In this document: positions 34,730 through 44,330 of the stretch, piece after piece
How positions within the stretch are numbered: position 1 is the first letter of the stretch
Layout of the letters: every line of letters begins with the position of its first letter
DNA from: Aphrophora alni
Lineage: Eukaryota > Arthropoda > Insecta > Hemiptera > Aphrophoridae
Reading direction: 5' to 3'
Length of the DNA stretch: 64,000 nucleotides
Assembly (NCBI GenBank): GCA_963513935.1
Contig: OY740768.1
Coordinates: forward strand, 39,922,368-39,986,367
Notes under the pieces: generated by a model
Seen by the model: the letters and a program-made list of their open reading frames with translations, nothing else
Database searches by the model: none
Told to the model about the DNA's origin: nothing
Made by a program: the position numbers and the translations under genes

Positions 34730-34905
34730 AATAAGCTCCAGATAGTGATTGTAGGATTGAACCGAGATAAGCTTAACTGAAGCACAAAATGGTAGAAATG
34801 AAAAATTGTAACTGATACTTCAAAGAGATTTACAGTGAGTTGTACTGTAAATAAATCCGACATAAGCTTCCGTGAAAGGTGGGCCTGAATCTCGTACAAC
34901 TTTTC
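34730..34905 (+). repeat. Dispersed repeat family E, copy 2
   Basis: Strong match to 15930-16110 (GATTGTAGGATTGAAC, AGCTTAACTGAAGCACAAAA) and to 48775-48925 (GAAAATTGTAA-like block, ATACTTCAAAGAGA, GAATTGTACT/GAGTTGTACT). Confidence 0.8.
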
Positions 34906-35492
34906 TGTAAAATGAAAATAAAAATGTCAATGCTTTAAGAAAAGAATATTATTAATCCAAATGCGTATAATTTTATTTTATATATCTCACAGAATAAATC
35001 TTTAAACATTTTAAGGGTAGTGGTACTATATTACATATTTATATTTAGAGAACAAACCTCTTATGGTCGTTATTTCTTGTAACATGTTAAACTAGCTAAA
35101 TAAATTAAATCCAAATAAAAAAAAAACATTAAAACAAATTATAAACAAAAATAACAACAATGTAACTCGTTTATTTTCAGCAAGCACTATAAACTGAATA
35201 ATGTTTCCCATGAAAAAAACCAATAAAATAAATAAACACGTGAAAAACTCAATCTGTATTACACACTGAAACAGTTGTTGATACTCAAAACTAGAACTCA
35301 CTCTGCCCCTATCTACCTATTAAATTTACCCATCTTTCCTACTTCATCTAAGTATAATCTTAATTAATTTAGATTTTGCAAGTATTACCCCAAGTTCAAA
35401 TATTATTTTGAAATAACAATTTTTGTGTGCTCAGTTGGAATTTAATAACAAAAAATTGTACAACAATAGAACTCAAAGACAATATATGCAGT
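34906..35492. other. AT-rich DNA, weakly similar to 48926-49370
   Basis: The part up to about 35330 appears to continue the duplicated block: ACTCAAAACTAGAACTCACT here against ACTCAAAACAGAAATCACTT near 49300, followed in both by a TATCTA...TATTA stretch. No gene. Confidence 0.4.
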
Positions 35493-35504
35493 AAATAATT
35501 TACA
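35493..35504. repeat. Target-site duplication of the Penelope-like element, left
   Basis: AAATAATTTACA, repeated exactly at 38517-38528. Confidence 0.85.
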
Positions 35505-35546
35505 TAATAATTAAATTACCTTTTTTTTCCTCCAGGTGACTTCTTT

Positions 35547-35588
35547 TTACTTACGCGTTTCGAAGCGTACGCTCCATCTTCAGAGTTC
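35547..35588 (-). ncRNA. Candidate type I hammerhead ribozyme, copy 1 (3' end)
   Basis: On the minus strand: AACT, then the core box CTGAAGA (fits CUGANGA), a T, stem GGAGC-GTAC-GCTTC, the second core GAAA, a minimal self-complementary stem III (ACGCGT), then A before the predicted cleavage. The three bases after that, AGT, pair with ACT before the core (stem I). The predicted cut is between 35552 and 35551. One unpaired T at the start of stem II departs from the ideal. Such minimal-stem-III hammerheads are known from Penelope-like elements. Confidence 0.7.
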
Positions 35589-35762
35589 TATTATCTTTTT
35601 CACTCGATTGAGGTCGTTATACATTAAAATAACACATAAAAAACACACGGACACTACATATATATGTTTATAAATTAATACATCGCTTATGATAACGCGA
35701 CACTTGCGATGCGTATCACATCAATGTCCTAGGACAACTAACGTCTCGTATTTATTGTATGT

Positions 35763-36812
35763 TTATTTAAGATTACTATCTTGGACCTTAATTGCCGTGT
35801 CGTATATCTTGTTGGAAGAGAAGTTTAGTTGGTCGTTCAACAGGTTGTATGAGTTATACTTAAATGATTTATATATCTCAAATTCTTCAACCGCGTCCAT
35901 ATATTTTCCCTTTCTGCATATATGTAGTGGTTCTAAGTTGGTTTCAAAATCTGTATAGGAGTGGTTTTCGTCAATGAGGTGTCTTGCAAAATTTGACTTA
36001 TTGCTGTTAATATTCTTTTTTGGCAGATGTTCTTTAAACCTTTGGCGAAAAGCTCTTCCCGTTTGGCCTATATAGAACTTATCACATGGGTCACATTTCA
36101 GTCTATAAACTCCCGTTTCTAGCTGCAGATGTTTGTCATGTTTAAGACTGAGCAATTTCTTGATATTGTTGTGGGTTCGAAATGCCATAGTAAGATTGAG
36201 TTTTTTAAAATTTTTTGATAATATTGCTGGTAGTATATTTCCATATTCACTTGCTATGAAGGACTTCTTATCTTTATGTTCAAGTGGTCGTCTAATTTTC
36301 TTTTGTTTTTTACTTAATAATTTATCGATCATGTGACTCGTAAAACCATTGGCCGCGGCTATATATTTGATGGTATTAAGTTCTTCAATAAAGTCATCAC
36401 TATTTAAAGGTACTGTAACCAATCTGTGTATCATACTATTGTATGCGGCTGTTTTTTGAGATATAGGGTGATGTGAATCAGAATGTATGGTGGGAACAGT
36501 GGTTGTGGGTTTCCTATATATATTGTAGCGGAATTTGTCCTTCTCTTTAACAATCGTTATATCCAAAAAGTTTAGCCTATTGCCGACTTCTATTTCACTT
36601 GTGAATTGAATATGCTTATTTATGCCATTCATATAATTTTTTAGGTGTTCTATTTGTCTGAATGTGCCATTAAAAATTATAAAGGTATCATATACGTATC
36701 TGGTATATGATATAATTTGGCTAGATGATTTATTCATACCAGACAGCAAGTGTTCATTTTCATAGTGATTCAAATAGATATCAGATAAAATACCTGAAAG
36801 TGTTGAACCCAT
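35763..36812 (-). pseudogene. PLE polyprotein, C-terminal part: RT end and GIY-YIG endonuclease
   Basis: A 350-codon piece starting at MGSTLSGILSDIYL, an RT motif that follows directly, one frame over, on the piece upstream. Residues 36-47 read YTRYVYDTFIIF, where the family has YVDD: the first catalytic aspartate is tyrosine (Y41, codon about 36690-36692). The GIY-YIG nuclease starts at GVYRLKC (234-240) with DKFYIGQTGR (244-253), arginine and E261 following. Cysteines 240 and 243 and downstream histidines (H262, H284) fit the zinc-like motif of PLE nucleases. The stop TAA at 35763 is probably the true C-terminus. The nuclease looks intact, the polymerase does not. Confidence 0.92.
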
Positions 36813-36814
36813 GG

Positions 36815-38002
36815 CTAAGCCTTCCCTCGGGATAAAGTAGTTGTTATCAAAATGAAATAGTTCTGATCTAATATTATCCTCAATAGGTCAATTAATTCTG
36901 TGATTTTTAATGGGTTCAGTATGTTTGCTTCAGTGAGGCGTATCTTTAGAATGTCTATTGTTTCTTGAATCGGTATGTTTGTGTATAAGTTTATTATGTC
37001 GAATGACACCATTTTATAGTTGGGTTGTAAGGTGACGTTGTTGATCTTGTTTATGAAATCGAAGCTATTTCTAATGTTGTGGTTATTTTCCAATCTTATA
37101 TTTTTTCCTATAATAGAGGCTAGTGTTTTGGCAATTTTGTATCCAGCTGTTGTAAAATTGATCAGGGGTCTAATAGGTCTATCAGTTTTGTGAATTTTTG
37201 GTAGTCCAGTGAGAAGTAGGGCTTGAGCGTTTATCGGCTTAAGTAAAAATCGTGTTCTTTGACTTAGCAAATTCGTAGATCGATTTATCTGGTTATTTAT
37301 AGATTTTAAAAATTTCGTTGTCGGGTCTGCTGAAATTTGTTCAATTTTGTTATTTTGTATAAACGCATTTACCTTCTCTTTGTATTTATCTATATCCATT
37401 ATTACCACTGTGTTCCCCTTATCGGCTTTGGTGACAAAAGCGTTATTATCAGATAGTTTGGTTTTTATTGTATTTACAAGTTTCCGTTCAGACAAGTATC
37501 TATTGTTGAGAATGTAGGGAATGTTGTTATGATTCATTTTATTCAAGCGTGTCTTGAGTTCGTCATTAATTAAAATTCTAGTCTCGTTGTGTAATTTATG
37601 ATCTGGTATTGATTTTATTGCTGCTTCAACACTTATAATCTCGTTAACCATATGGTTTTTATTTGAATGTGGTAGATTGTACTTTAGACCCTTTTCAAGG
37701 ATATTCATTTCGTCTTTACTAAATGAAACTGTGGTTAAGTTATTGACTCGTTCATAAAACTTATGATTACATTGGATGATGTCCGATGTATAATATTTAT
37801 TTTTGAGGTATTGTAACTTTTTATTGTGTTTGTTTATGTTATTTCGTAAGACGAATTTAATGTAATTATTGACATAGTACATAATCTTATCTATTATTGC
37901 TGGATGTATTGTGTTGAGAATAACTAAATGAGACCTGTAGAGTTCCTTATTTAATTTAATTTTTTTGCCATACAGATATTTTATTTCTTCTTTGACCCAC
38001 AT
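36815..38002 (-). pseudogene. PLE polyprotein, central part: RT fingers and palm
   Basis: A 395-codon piece. Recognisable RT features are ADKGNTVVIMD (about 203-213), LPKIHKTDRPIRPLI (about 278-292) and MVSFDIINLYTNIPI (the motif A aspartate), typical of Penelope-like RTs. The frame runs out at 36815 in a T-rich stretch, and the same protein continues one frame over at about 36855, so one base appears to be lost near there. Upstream it overlaps the N-terminal piece, with which it is also out of frame. Confidence 0.9.
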
Positions 38003-38217
38003 TATTTCGGCGCGTTCTTTGGTTTTAATTGCGGCTCTAGAATTGTTTTTTTTATTTTTATGAGAGCATAAGTTGGTATCATGTTATTTTTGATACAGGC
38101 CTTATTAAACTTTATATTCATGTTTGTCTTCATTAATTTTATTTTAATGTTTTGATATTTGTATACTAGAGATGCTTGGCTAGCTTCTAATTTAAGAATC
38201 ATTTTGATAGTATCCAA
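38002..38217 (-). pseudogene. PLE polyprotein, N-terminal part
   Basis: A lysine-rich 71-codon piece; the first in-frame ATG is about 38202 (MILKLEASQ), and the frame is open a little further upstream. The next piece continues in another frame, and the switch is most likely in an eight-A run at about 38044-38051. The start region lies within the inverted repeat, and its first ~10 codons recur on the opposite strand near 38495-38516. Confidence 0.7.
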
Positions 38218-38279
38218 GTCACTTACTTATATAATAATTAAATTACATTTGGTTTCCGCCAGGTGACTTCTTTTTATAT

Positions 38280-38321
38280 ACACTTACGCGTTTCGAAGCG
38301 TACGCTCAATCTTCAGAGTTC
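38280..38321 (-). ncRNA. Candidate hammerhead ribozyme, copy 2
   Basis: Same arrangement as copy 1: AACT, CTGAAGA, a stem II with GTAC loop, GAAA, ACGCGT, A, then AGT pairing with ACT. Stem II reads TTGAGC here instead of TGGAGC, which weakens it by one pair. Confidence 0.6.
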
Positions 38322-38388
38322 TATTATCTTTTTCACTTTTATGTGGTATTTTAATGTATAACGACCTCAATCGAGTGAAAAAATAATA

Positions 38389-38430
38389 GAACTCTGAAGA
38401 TGGAGCGTACGCTTCGAAACGCGTAAATGT
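38389..38430 (+). ncRNA. Candidate hammerhead ribozyme, copy 3 (inverted)
   Basis: On the plus strand in the inverted arm: AACT, CTGAAGA (38394-38400), TGGAGC-GTAC-GCTTC, GAAA (38416-38419), ACGCGT (38419-38424), A. The bases after the predicted cut are AAT instead of AGT, so stem I is weakened. Confidence 0.55.
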
Positions 38431-38516
38431 ATATAAAAAGAAGTCACCTGGCGGAAACCAAAGGTAATTTAATTATTATATAAGTAAGTGACTTGGATAC
38501 TATCAACATGATTCTT

Positions 38517-38528
38517 AAATAATTTACA
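38517..38528. repeat. Target-site duplication of the PLE, right
   Basis: AAATAATTTACA, identical to 35493-35504. The first four bases also match the element's own sequence, so the junction could move by up to four bases. Confidence 0.85.
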
Positions 38529-38829
38529 ATTAATGTCTTTCTTGATGTAATTGCCGTAAATAACTATTCCCATATGGTTATAAACTATTCAAGGCATTAA
38601 AATTTGCATTCTATTTTCTTAGTTAATAATTCCTATGATTTCCCGTTATTGGTAAGCAAATTAGATTAATGGTATGTAGAATATTACAATTATAAGACAC
38701 ATAATAATTGACAATATACACTAAACGCGATATCTGAGATGTGCAACATTAAGCAAATTGCCAGTCTACGAGTTACCAAGAGAGCCATTCGGTTAGAAGT
38801 GGTGCTATATCCTTTAAAGGAAGTATCCA
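38529..38829. other. AT-rich non-coding DNA
   Basis: Nothing recognised. Confidence 0.4.
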
Positions 38830-38965
38830 AAGTTTAACACGATACATACTAGTGTTGTATATATCTAAAAAATAACGATAACTTCGCGTGTAATATATAA
38901 ATAAGTAAAAACTTTTGTCAGTTATTATCAAAACACTTGCATAACATATGTGCAGCATATACTTT
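38830..38965 (-). repeat. Dispersed repeat family F, copy 1 (inverted)
   Basis: On the minus strand it reads AGTGTTTTGATAATAACTGAC, then ACTTATTTATATATTACACG and a TTTTTTAGATATATAC block. This follows the order of 44200-44300 (+), where GTGTTTCGATAATAACTGAC is followed by TTTATTTATATTATACGTG and TTTTTATAGCTATATAC. Confidence 0.65.
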
Positions 38966-41439
38966 CTACAAGTTAAATATTTACTAAGATGGTTCTTACG
39001 TTGCACACAGGGTGTTTAGTTTCGTATGACGTAATATAAATAGGAAACCTAATATGACGTTGAAAAATAAAAATTCTATAATGAAAACAGTATATCTTAT
39101 GAATATTTTATAAACTAAACGATTTACTATTTATATAAAATCAAAGCGTTATCACTCAAAAGAATAATTTATTATTACCGACCAGAGAAACATTTAGTTC
39201 TTTAAAATTATGTTCAAACAACAATTTTTATTGCAGTTCGCAATTTTATTTTTGTTAGTCGTATCAATTAAATTAATTCAATAGTATCTTCTCTGAAGCA
39301 GCCCATTTATACCATCAAGCAATATGTTATGTTAATAGCCCATAATGAATCTATGCTGAAATCAACACTTTGGTTTTAGACACTTTATTTTCATATAATA
39401 GAAGGATAATAGTTTAGTACATTTGTCATTAGGTTTTGAAAAGAACAAAATTTGAAGAAACTTAAATCATCAAATGACAGAATACACATATTTTTCCACA
39501 AAACTATTTTGATACTTTGATAGAAACAAGGCGAAGTTTCTATGAATAAGTCACCATCTTCAGTTGTTACATATATACACATCTTTGTGATACATAAGAA
39601 AATTGTTGGTTTACATTTCATTAATATATAACTTACCAAAGAAAAAATTGTGGCAGCAAAAATATATTATATATTGACTAATTTATATGTATTAGATATG
39701 TAGTAATATATTTTTTATACTTTTTTAAGTAATTTAATTACTATACTAGCATTTTCAAACCTCGAATAGCTTATTTGTGATTTATTAAGGGTAAATGCTT
39801 ATTACGTTTTTATTCTGTTAAATTTTTATTATATTTAAAATTATCAAACATTATTTTATATAATTATTTGAACATGTTATGTAAATTTTGTTGAATATCC
39901 TAATTTAAAATAATGAGTAATTACTGACTATTCTATCTTAGACGGTAAATATTTCAAAATATTCAGTAGCATTCCTAAAGAATAAATAGAATTACTTAGT
40001 TATTAAATTGTGTCACCTAAACAAACAGAAAATGTTATATATAATTATTTGAAATATTGCAAGCTAAAACAAATATAATAAATGTTTAACTCTGCTGTTA
40101 TTTGAAGGAGGAAGAACAAGTAGGCAACATTTGAACACCAAGGTTAAGAAATCATTAATGAAAATAACAAGTTTTGAAAATATTTCTGAAATATACAATT
40201 AGCTTGTGCTCAATTGTTATTTAAACAGCGGGGTCTCAATGGAATAATTTAAAAGTCTTGTTGTTAAACATCATTAATTCCTGTAAAACTGAATGCGTTT
40301 CTATTACATTTGAAATCTTATTTAACTAATGTTATAATAACTTTTTATTTTGCCCATCGTTATGCAAACGTTGTGCTGATTTGTTTTATTTTTCTCTAAT
40401 TTTGTAGGAGTAAACTTTACTCACTTTACACTAATTATGAATTTTTTGCTTTGGTTTGATGGCTAAATATAAAATTATTAATAAACTTTGTTCTATTAAA
40501 TTATAACTATGGGGGAGGGGAGGCAACAATTATACTCAAGCCTGTTGTTTTGGAAGCTGCAGAATGACTAACAAAAGTTACAAACATTTCTCTCTGTCAT
40601 TTCAGACAGGTGATGAGAGCACTGAAATTATATTTTATGCCAAGGTACGTAAAAATCTAAGCAAATTTTTTGAACTTTCGAATCAATATTGGAATAGGGT
40701 TAGTTGTAGGTTAATTGAAAACACGCATTCTTACATCCACATCTACAAACAATTACATTCACTTTTCCAAATATTTAAATATAAAATATATATACAAACA
40801 ACGTCCTGTATAAGTAAAAAATTATTAATGGTTGAAATTGAAAAGTAATTATAGTATTATAGCCTTTACTATATAACTATACAATATTATTACATATAAT
40901 TGACTTGTATATGTACTTAAATCTTTATACTGTATAACTATAATATTCTTGATAAAACCCTAAATTTCACTTATATTTGATCATAGTAAAATCACATTGA
41001 CTCGTACTATTTAACTTATAATTGTGAATTTTTTGGGAATGGGCGAATTTTTTTTACGTAGAAAGAATATTATATTTATCCAGTTAACTCTTTAAACATA
41101 TCCCTGGTTTATCAGTAAATCCTAAATCATCAAATTGACCGAAAAAAAGGTAAATGGTTTTCGAATCCTCTGTTTTATTACGTAGGAATGTGATACATTT
41201 TAAATGTCTTTCTATTTTTATCCTTGGCATTCATGGAAAAATAGTGATTATTAATAGGGTACTTTATTAGTCTCTACACCAATATACTATCTAAATCCAT
41301 ATGTACATACATTCAGCAAATAACAATAACAAATGCAAAATATATTATTAAAATTTTTGTAAAACTTACAATACAACCATTGTAAATAAATTTAGGTTTT
41401 AAAAGCCATTTACAGTAATGTACAATTAACCCTAACAAG
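38966..41439. other. AT-rich non-coding DNA
   Basis: No gene recognised. The 94-codon frame at 40564-40848 (+) starts at an ATG (MTNKSYKHFSLSFQTGDES), but has no known motif and AT-driven composition; I leave it uncalled. Confidence 0.4.
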
Positions 41440-41940
41440 GAACTTAATACCGTATTCAGTGTTTACAATTTACTAGATGATTCATGGTCGTGTGTAAATT
41501 TCATTGTTTAAAGATTGTATAACAGCTGTTTTAATCAATATATTATGTGGAAGTAGAAATTTGTGGCAGCTTCATTTCGTCTAATCTAAGTCATGGAATA
41601 ATGAGTGAGTGTATCGTATTGGTTCTGTTGGCCGCTCACCATTGCAAAATAGATTCAGGAAAAAAGGTATAGTTATGCTTGGGGAAGTTTTAGTTAAAAA
41701 CTAAATGGAAGTGAGAAGTGGTTTAGTTTTTGTGAAAAAACTATTACATATTCAACGACTCATTTAAATAGGAAGTGGTTATGGTGCGGCAATGGCAATT
41801 GAGCTTTCAATATTTTGAGAGGCTTTGTAGTGATAGTTTCCGTGCCTCTTCAATACTTTTTGAAATCATAATGAATACCTAATCCACTTTTTTTTTGTCT
41901 TGTAAAAGAAAACAAGATGACTTAACATGACAACTCTTTC
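41440..41940 (+). repeat. Dispersed repeat family C, copy 1
   Basis: Pairs with 51680-52155. In order: ACTTAATA, TTTAGTGAATGATCC-like region, GTAGAAATTTG, CATCTAATTTAAGTC or CGTCTAATCTAAGTC, AAAATAGATT, ATAGTTATG, TTTAGTTAAAAACTAAAT, CATTTAAATAGGAAGTGGTTA, GCAATGG, GATAGTTTCC and GAAAACAAGATG. About 500 bases, modest identity, not coding in either copy. Confidence 0.8.
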
Positions 41941-42288
41941 CTTTTAATTATCTAACAACCACATAATTATATAAGTTATTAGTTATTCATGAAGTAGAAA
42001 GTTACAAGAGGTTACCTGATAAGAAACATTTAAGTGATTTGTTACAAATAGTAGTGTTCTAATAAAGGAGCAGCACAAAGATTAAATCAACCTTTAAAGA
42101 AATATACGAGATATTAATTCTATATATTGATATTCTTTAAAAAAAATAATACAATATGGTAATAATATTTCATTAAGCTATTAATAAATAAGTTCGTGAC
42201 TGTTATAAGAGATAGTTTATGATAGTGTCTGTTCGTGTTTTAGTGCGTTTGTGTAATTGATCTCATGTAGGCTATTTACCTTCAACAC

Positions 42289-42665
42289 CATCCCTTTTCC
42301 AATCTTGTTTATAATAAGTTCAAAAGTTTAGGCGCAGTTTTATATAACTTGACATGCAACATAATTTCAAAGCTCTCATCACCTGTCTGAAATGTCAGAG
42401 ATAAATGTTAGTAACTTTTGTTAGTCATCCAGCAGCTTACAAATCAACCGGAGAGTAAAAAAAAAAAGTTACCGCCCCTTGAGAGGTAGAGAACTTTACG
42501 ACGCAAACTTCATGAATATGACAAACAAACAATGAAAGAAACTTGGCTATAACTGTCAAATCAGAGCTAAACATAAATAATTAGTGAGAAATAAAGAACT
42601 ATAATAAATTTTACTGTCACATCACTCTGTGACCGAAAAAATCAGTGACCTCAGCTTTTATATTA
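42289..42665 (+). repeat. Dispersed repeat family A, copy 2
   Basis: Clear partner of 54540-54820: CACCTGTCTGAAATGTCAGA, the CTTACAAATCAACC block (CTCACAAATAACC there), CCGCCCCTTGAGAGGTA (TGCCCCTTGGGAGTTA), TGCAAACTT-like sequence, CATGAATATG, TTGGCTATA and GTCAAATCAGAG, then AAATAATTAGT. Confidence 0.85.
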
Positions 42666-44029
42666 TATGCGTAATTTTTATTTACAGAAGTAAAAGTTAA
42701 ATAAGATGATATGAGAATCTAGCATCTAGATAATAAGCGTCTAGATATATAGTAACTTAATAGTATTAAACTAAAATGTCTCTTATGAATCTGCAGATAT
42801 GTTTATTTAATTGGGCTGCAAATTATTTTGGTTATTAAAAATAATTTCTCATCCTTTTTTATTATTTTTTTTTTTGTTTCATTTATATGTATTTGTTTTT
42901 ATCATAAGAGTGTAATATGTTATCAACTATGTCAAACTACTTCAAATTAAATAGATTCAAAAGAGAGATTTTTTTTCATCAATTGAATAATGTCTTCAAA
43001 CACTGTGTTTCACTTCGCTCACAAAATCTCGAGTAGTTTATACATCAATCATTTTCGGTTAAGCAAGGTGAAAAACAGTTAATTAATTCCCACAGTTTTG
43101 GTAGAAGATATTATAGACAATCTAATAAAGAAAATTATTAAATAAACACTGAATTTACTTCTGCGTTTATATAAAATTCAAACTAACTTGAAGGAATATC
43201 TCACAAATAATACGTTTATTAATTCAAACTAGTTTCAGCAACAACGTCGCAGTCTTCAATGTTGTGTGAACTACGATAATCAAACTATAACTTTGCATAG
43301 TTTGTGTAAGTTATAATTATTTGATTATTATAACACGTGCATGTCGTATGATGCGAAATTGACATTGAATCGAGTATGAGTTAATGAATGTTTCATGAAT
43401 TAAATATATTCCGAAAATTGTATTAAATCAATTGTTTTTACTTTGTTAAGCACAAACACAATTATTATTTAATTTGAATCATCTCAAGACTTTTATCACA
43501 ATATACCACCATAAAATATAAAAATAGGTATTTAAAGAATGCTAATAGAACAAACAAATTGGTATTTATAACAATATTGTGAAACAGAAACTAATAATAA
43601 TATTGTTATAATATTGGAATAAAAATATTAATTTGTACAATTTGTTACTATATCTAGTAATATATAATTCCTTCCTAAACAATTTTCTTTAAGTGGATTT
43701 AACATTCACCAAATAGAAGAAAACATAACAACTCTCCGATATGTGTTCCAAGGATTTTTATAAATGTCTTAAATGAAGAAGCTGATGGTTTAGGAATAAG
43801 ATGTGTTGTTTCTAACAAAATGATTGTTGTGGAAAACTGTGTATTTTCTAGCATTTAGTGCGTGATCCACAATTGTTGGTCATTTCAAGTTTTATATATT
43901 ATATTTGCAAGGTTTTATTAAGATATCCCCCCCCCCTATCGTCAGTAATAGACTACATTATTGTTTTTAATGATCGTCAAACCATTATACACACAAAATT
44001 TATTTATAAATATTTACCATATAACTTTC
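42666..44029. other. AT-rich non-coding DNA
   Basis: Nothing recognised apart from a 10-base C run at 43927-43936. Confidence 0.4.
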
Positions 44030-44330
44030 GCATTTTATGAGTTTTGAAATTGGTTTTTAACGACAAAAGTTTCTAAATACATAACACTTCCTATGAAACT
44101 AAACACCGTGCGTGAAGGCAAGGGATATATATTAATAAATATTTAACGGTTAAAGTGATAGAACAAAATGTTACACAACACTAGTTACTTGTAATATATA
44201 AGTGTTTCGATAATAACTGACAACAGTTATTCTTTATTTATATTATACGTGAATTTTATGGTTTTTTTTTATAGCTATATACTATACAATACATGCATTT
44301 AACTTTAAATGTAGTATTTACCTTAAATTT
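44030..44330 (+). repeat. Dispersed repeat family F, copy 2
   Basis: Aligns with 62055-62320: TTTTAACGACAAAAGTTTCTAA (A/C variants), ACTAAACACCGTG, AAATATTTAACGG, GATAGAACAAAATGTTACACAA, GTTTCGATAATA and TTTATAGCTA. A third, inverted copy is at 38830-38965. Confidence 0.85.

Larger units (their letters stand above)
35505..38516 (-). mobile_element. Penelope-like retroelement (PLE) with hammerhead-bearing ends
   Basis: A 3.0-kb insertion flanked by a 12-bp target duplication. It contains a minus-strand reverse transcriptase plus GIY-YIG endonuclease reading frame (35763-38217) in three pieces. The terminal repeat (pseudo-LTR) occurs once at the 3' end of the coding strand (35505-35640), once 5' of the coding region (38200-38345) and once more in inverted orientation (38346-38516), so the 5' end is a large head-to-head hairpin. 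Each repeat carries a hammerhead-like motif. GIY-YIG fused after the reverse transcriptase is diagnostic of this class. Two frameshifts and a changed catalytic residue make it inactive. Confidence 0.92.
38193..38516. repeat. Head-to-head inverted repeat at the PLE 5' end
   Basis: Arms of roughly 140-150 bases (about 38193-38337 and 38378-38516) flank a ~40-base spacer that contains CGACCTCAATCGAGTG. Shared landmarks are GATACTATCAA, AGTCACTTACTTATATAATA and its inverse, and AGGTGACTTCTTTTTATATA and its inverse. The right arm ends at the target duplication within the first codons of the reading frame, so it is a truncated inverted second copy of the element's start. Confidence 0.92.

Noticed and set aside
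40564..40848. 94-codon plus-strand frame with ATG
   Set aside because: No motif, no conserved partner in the window, and AT-biased composition.
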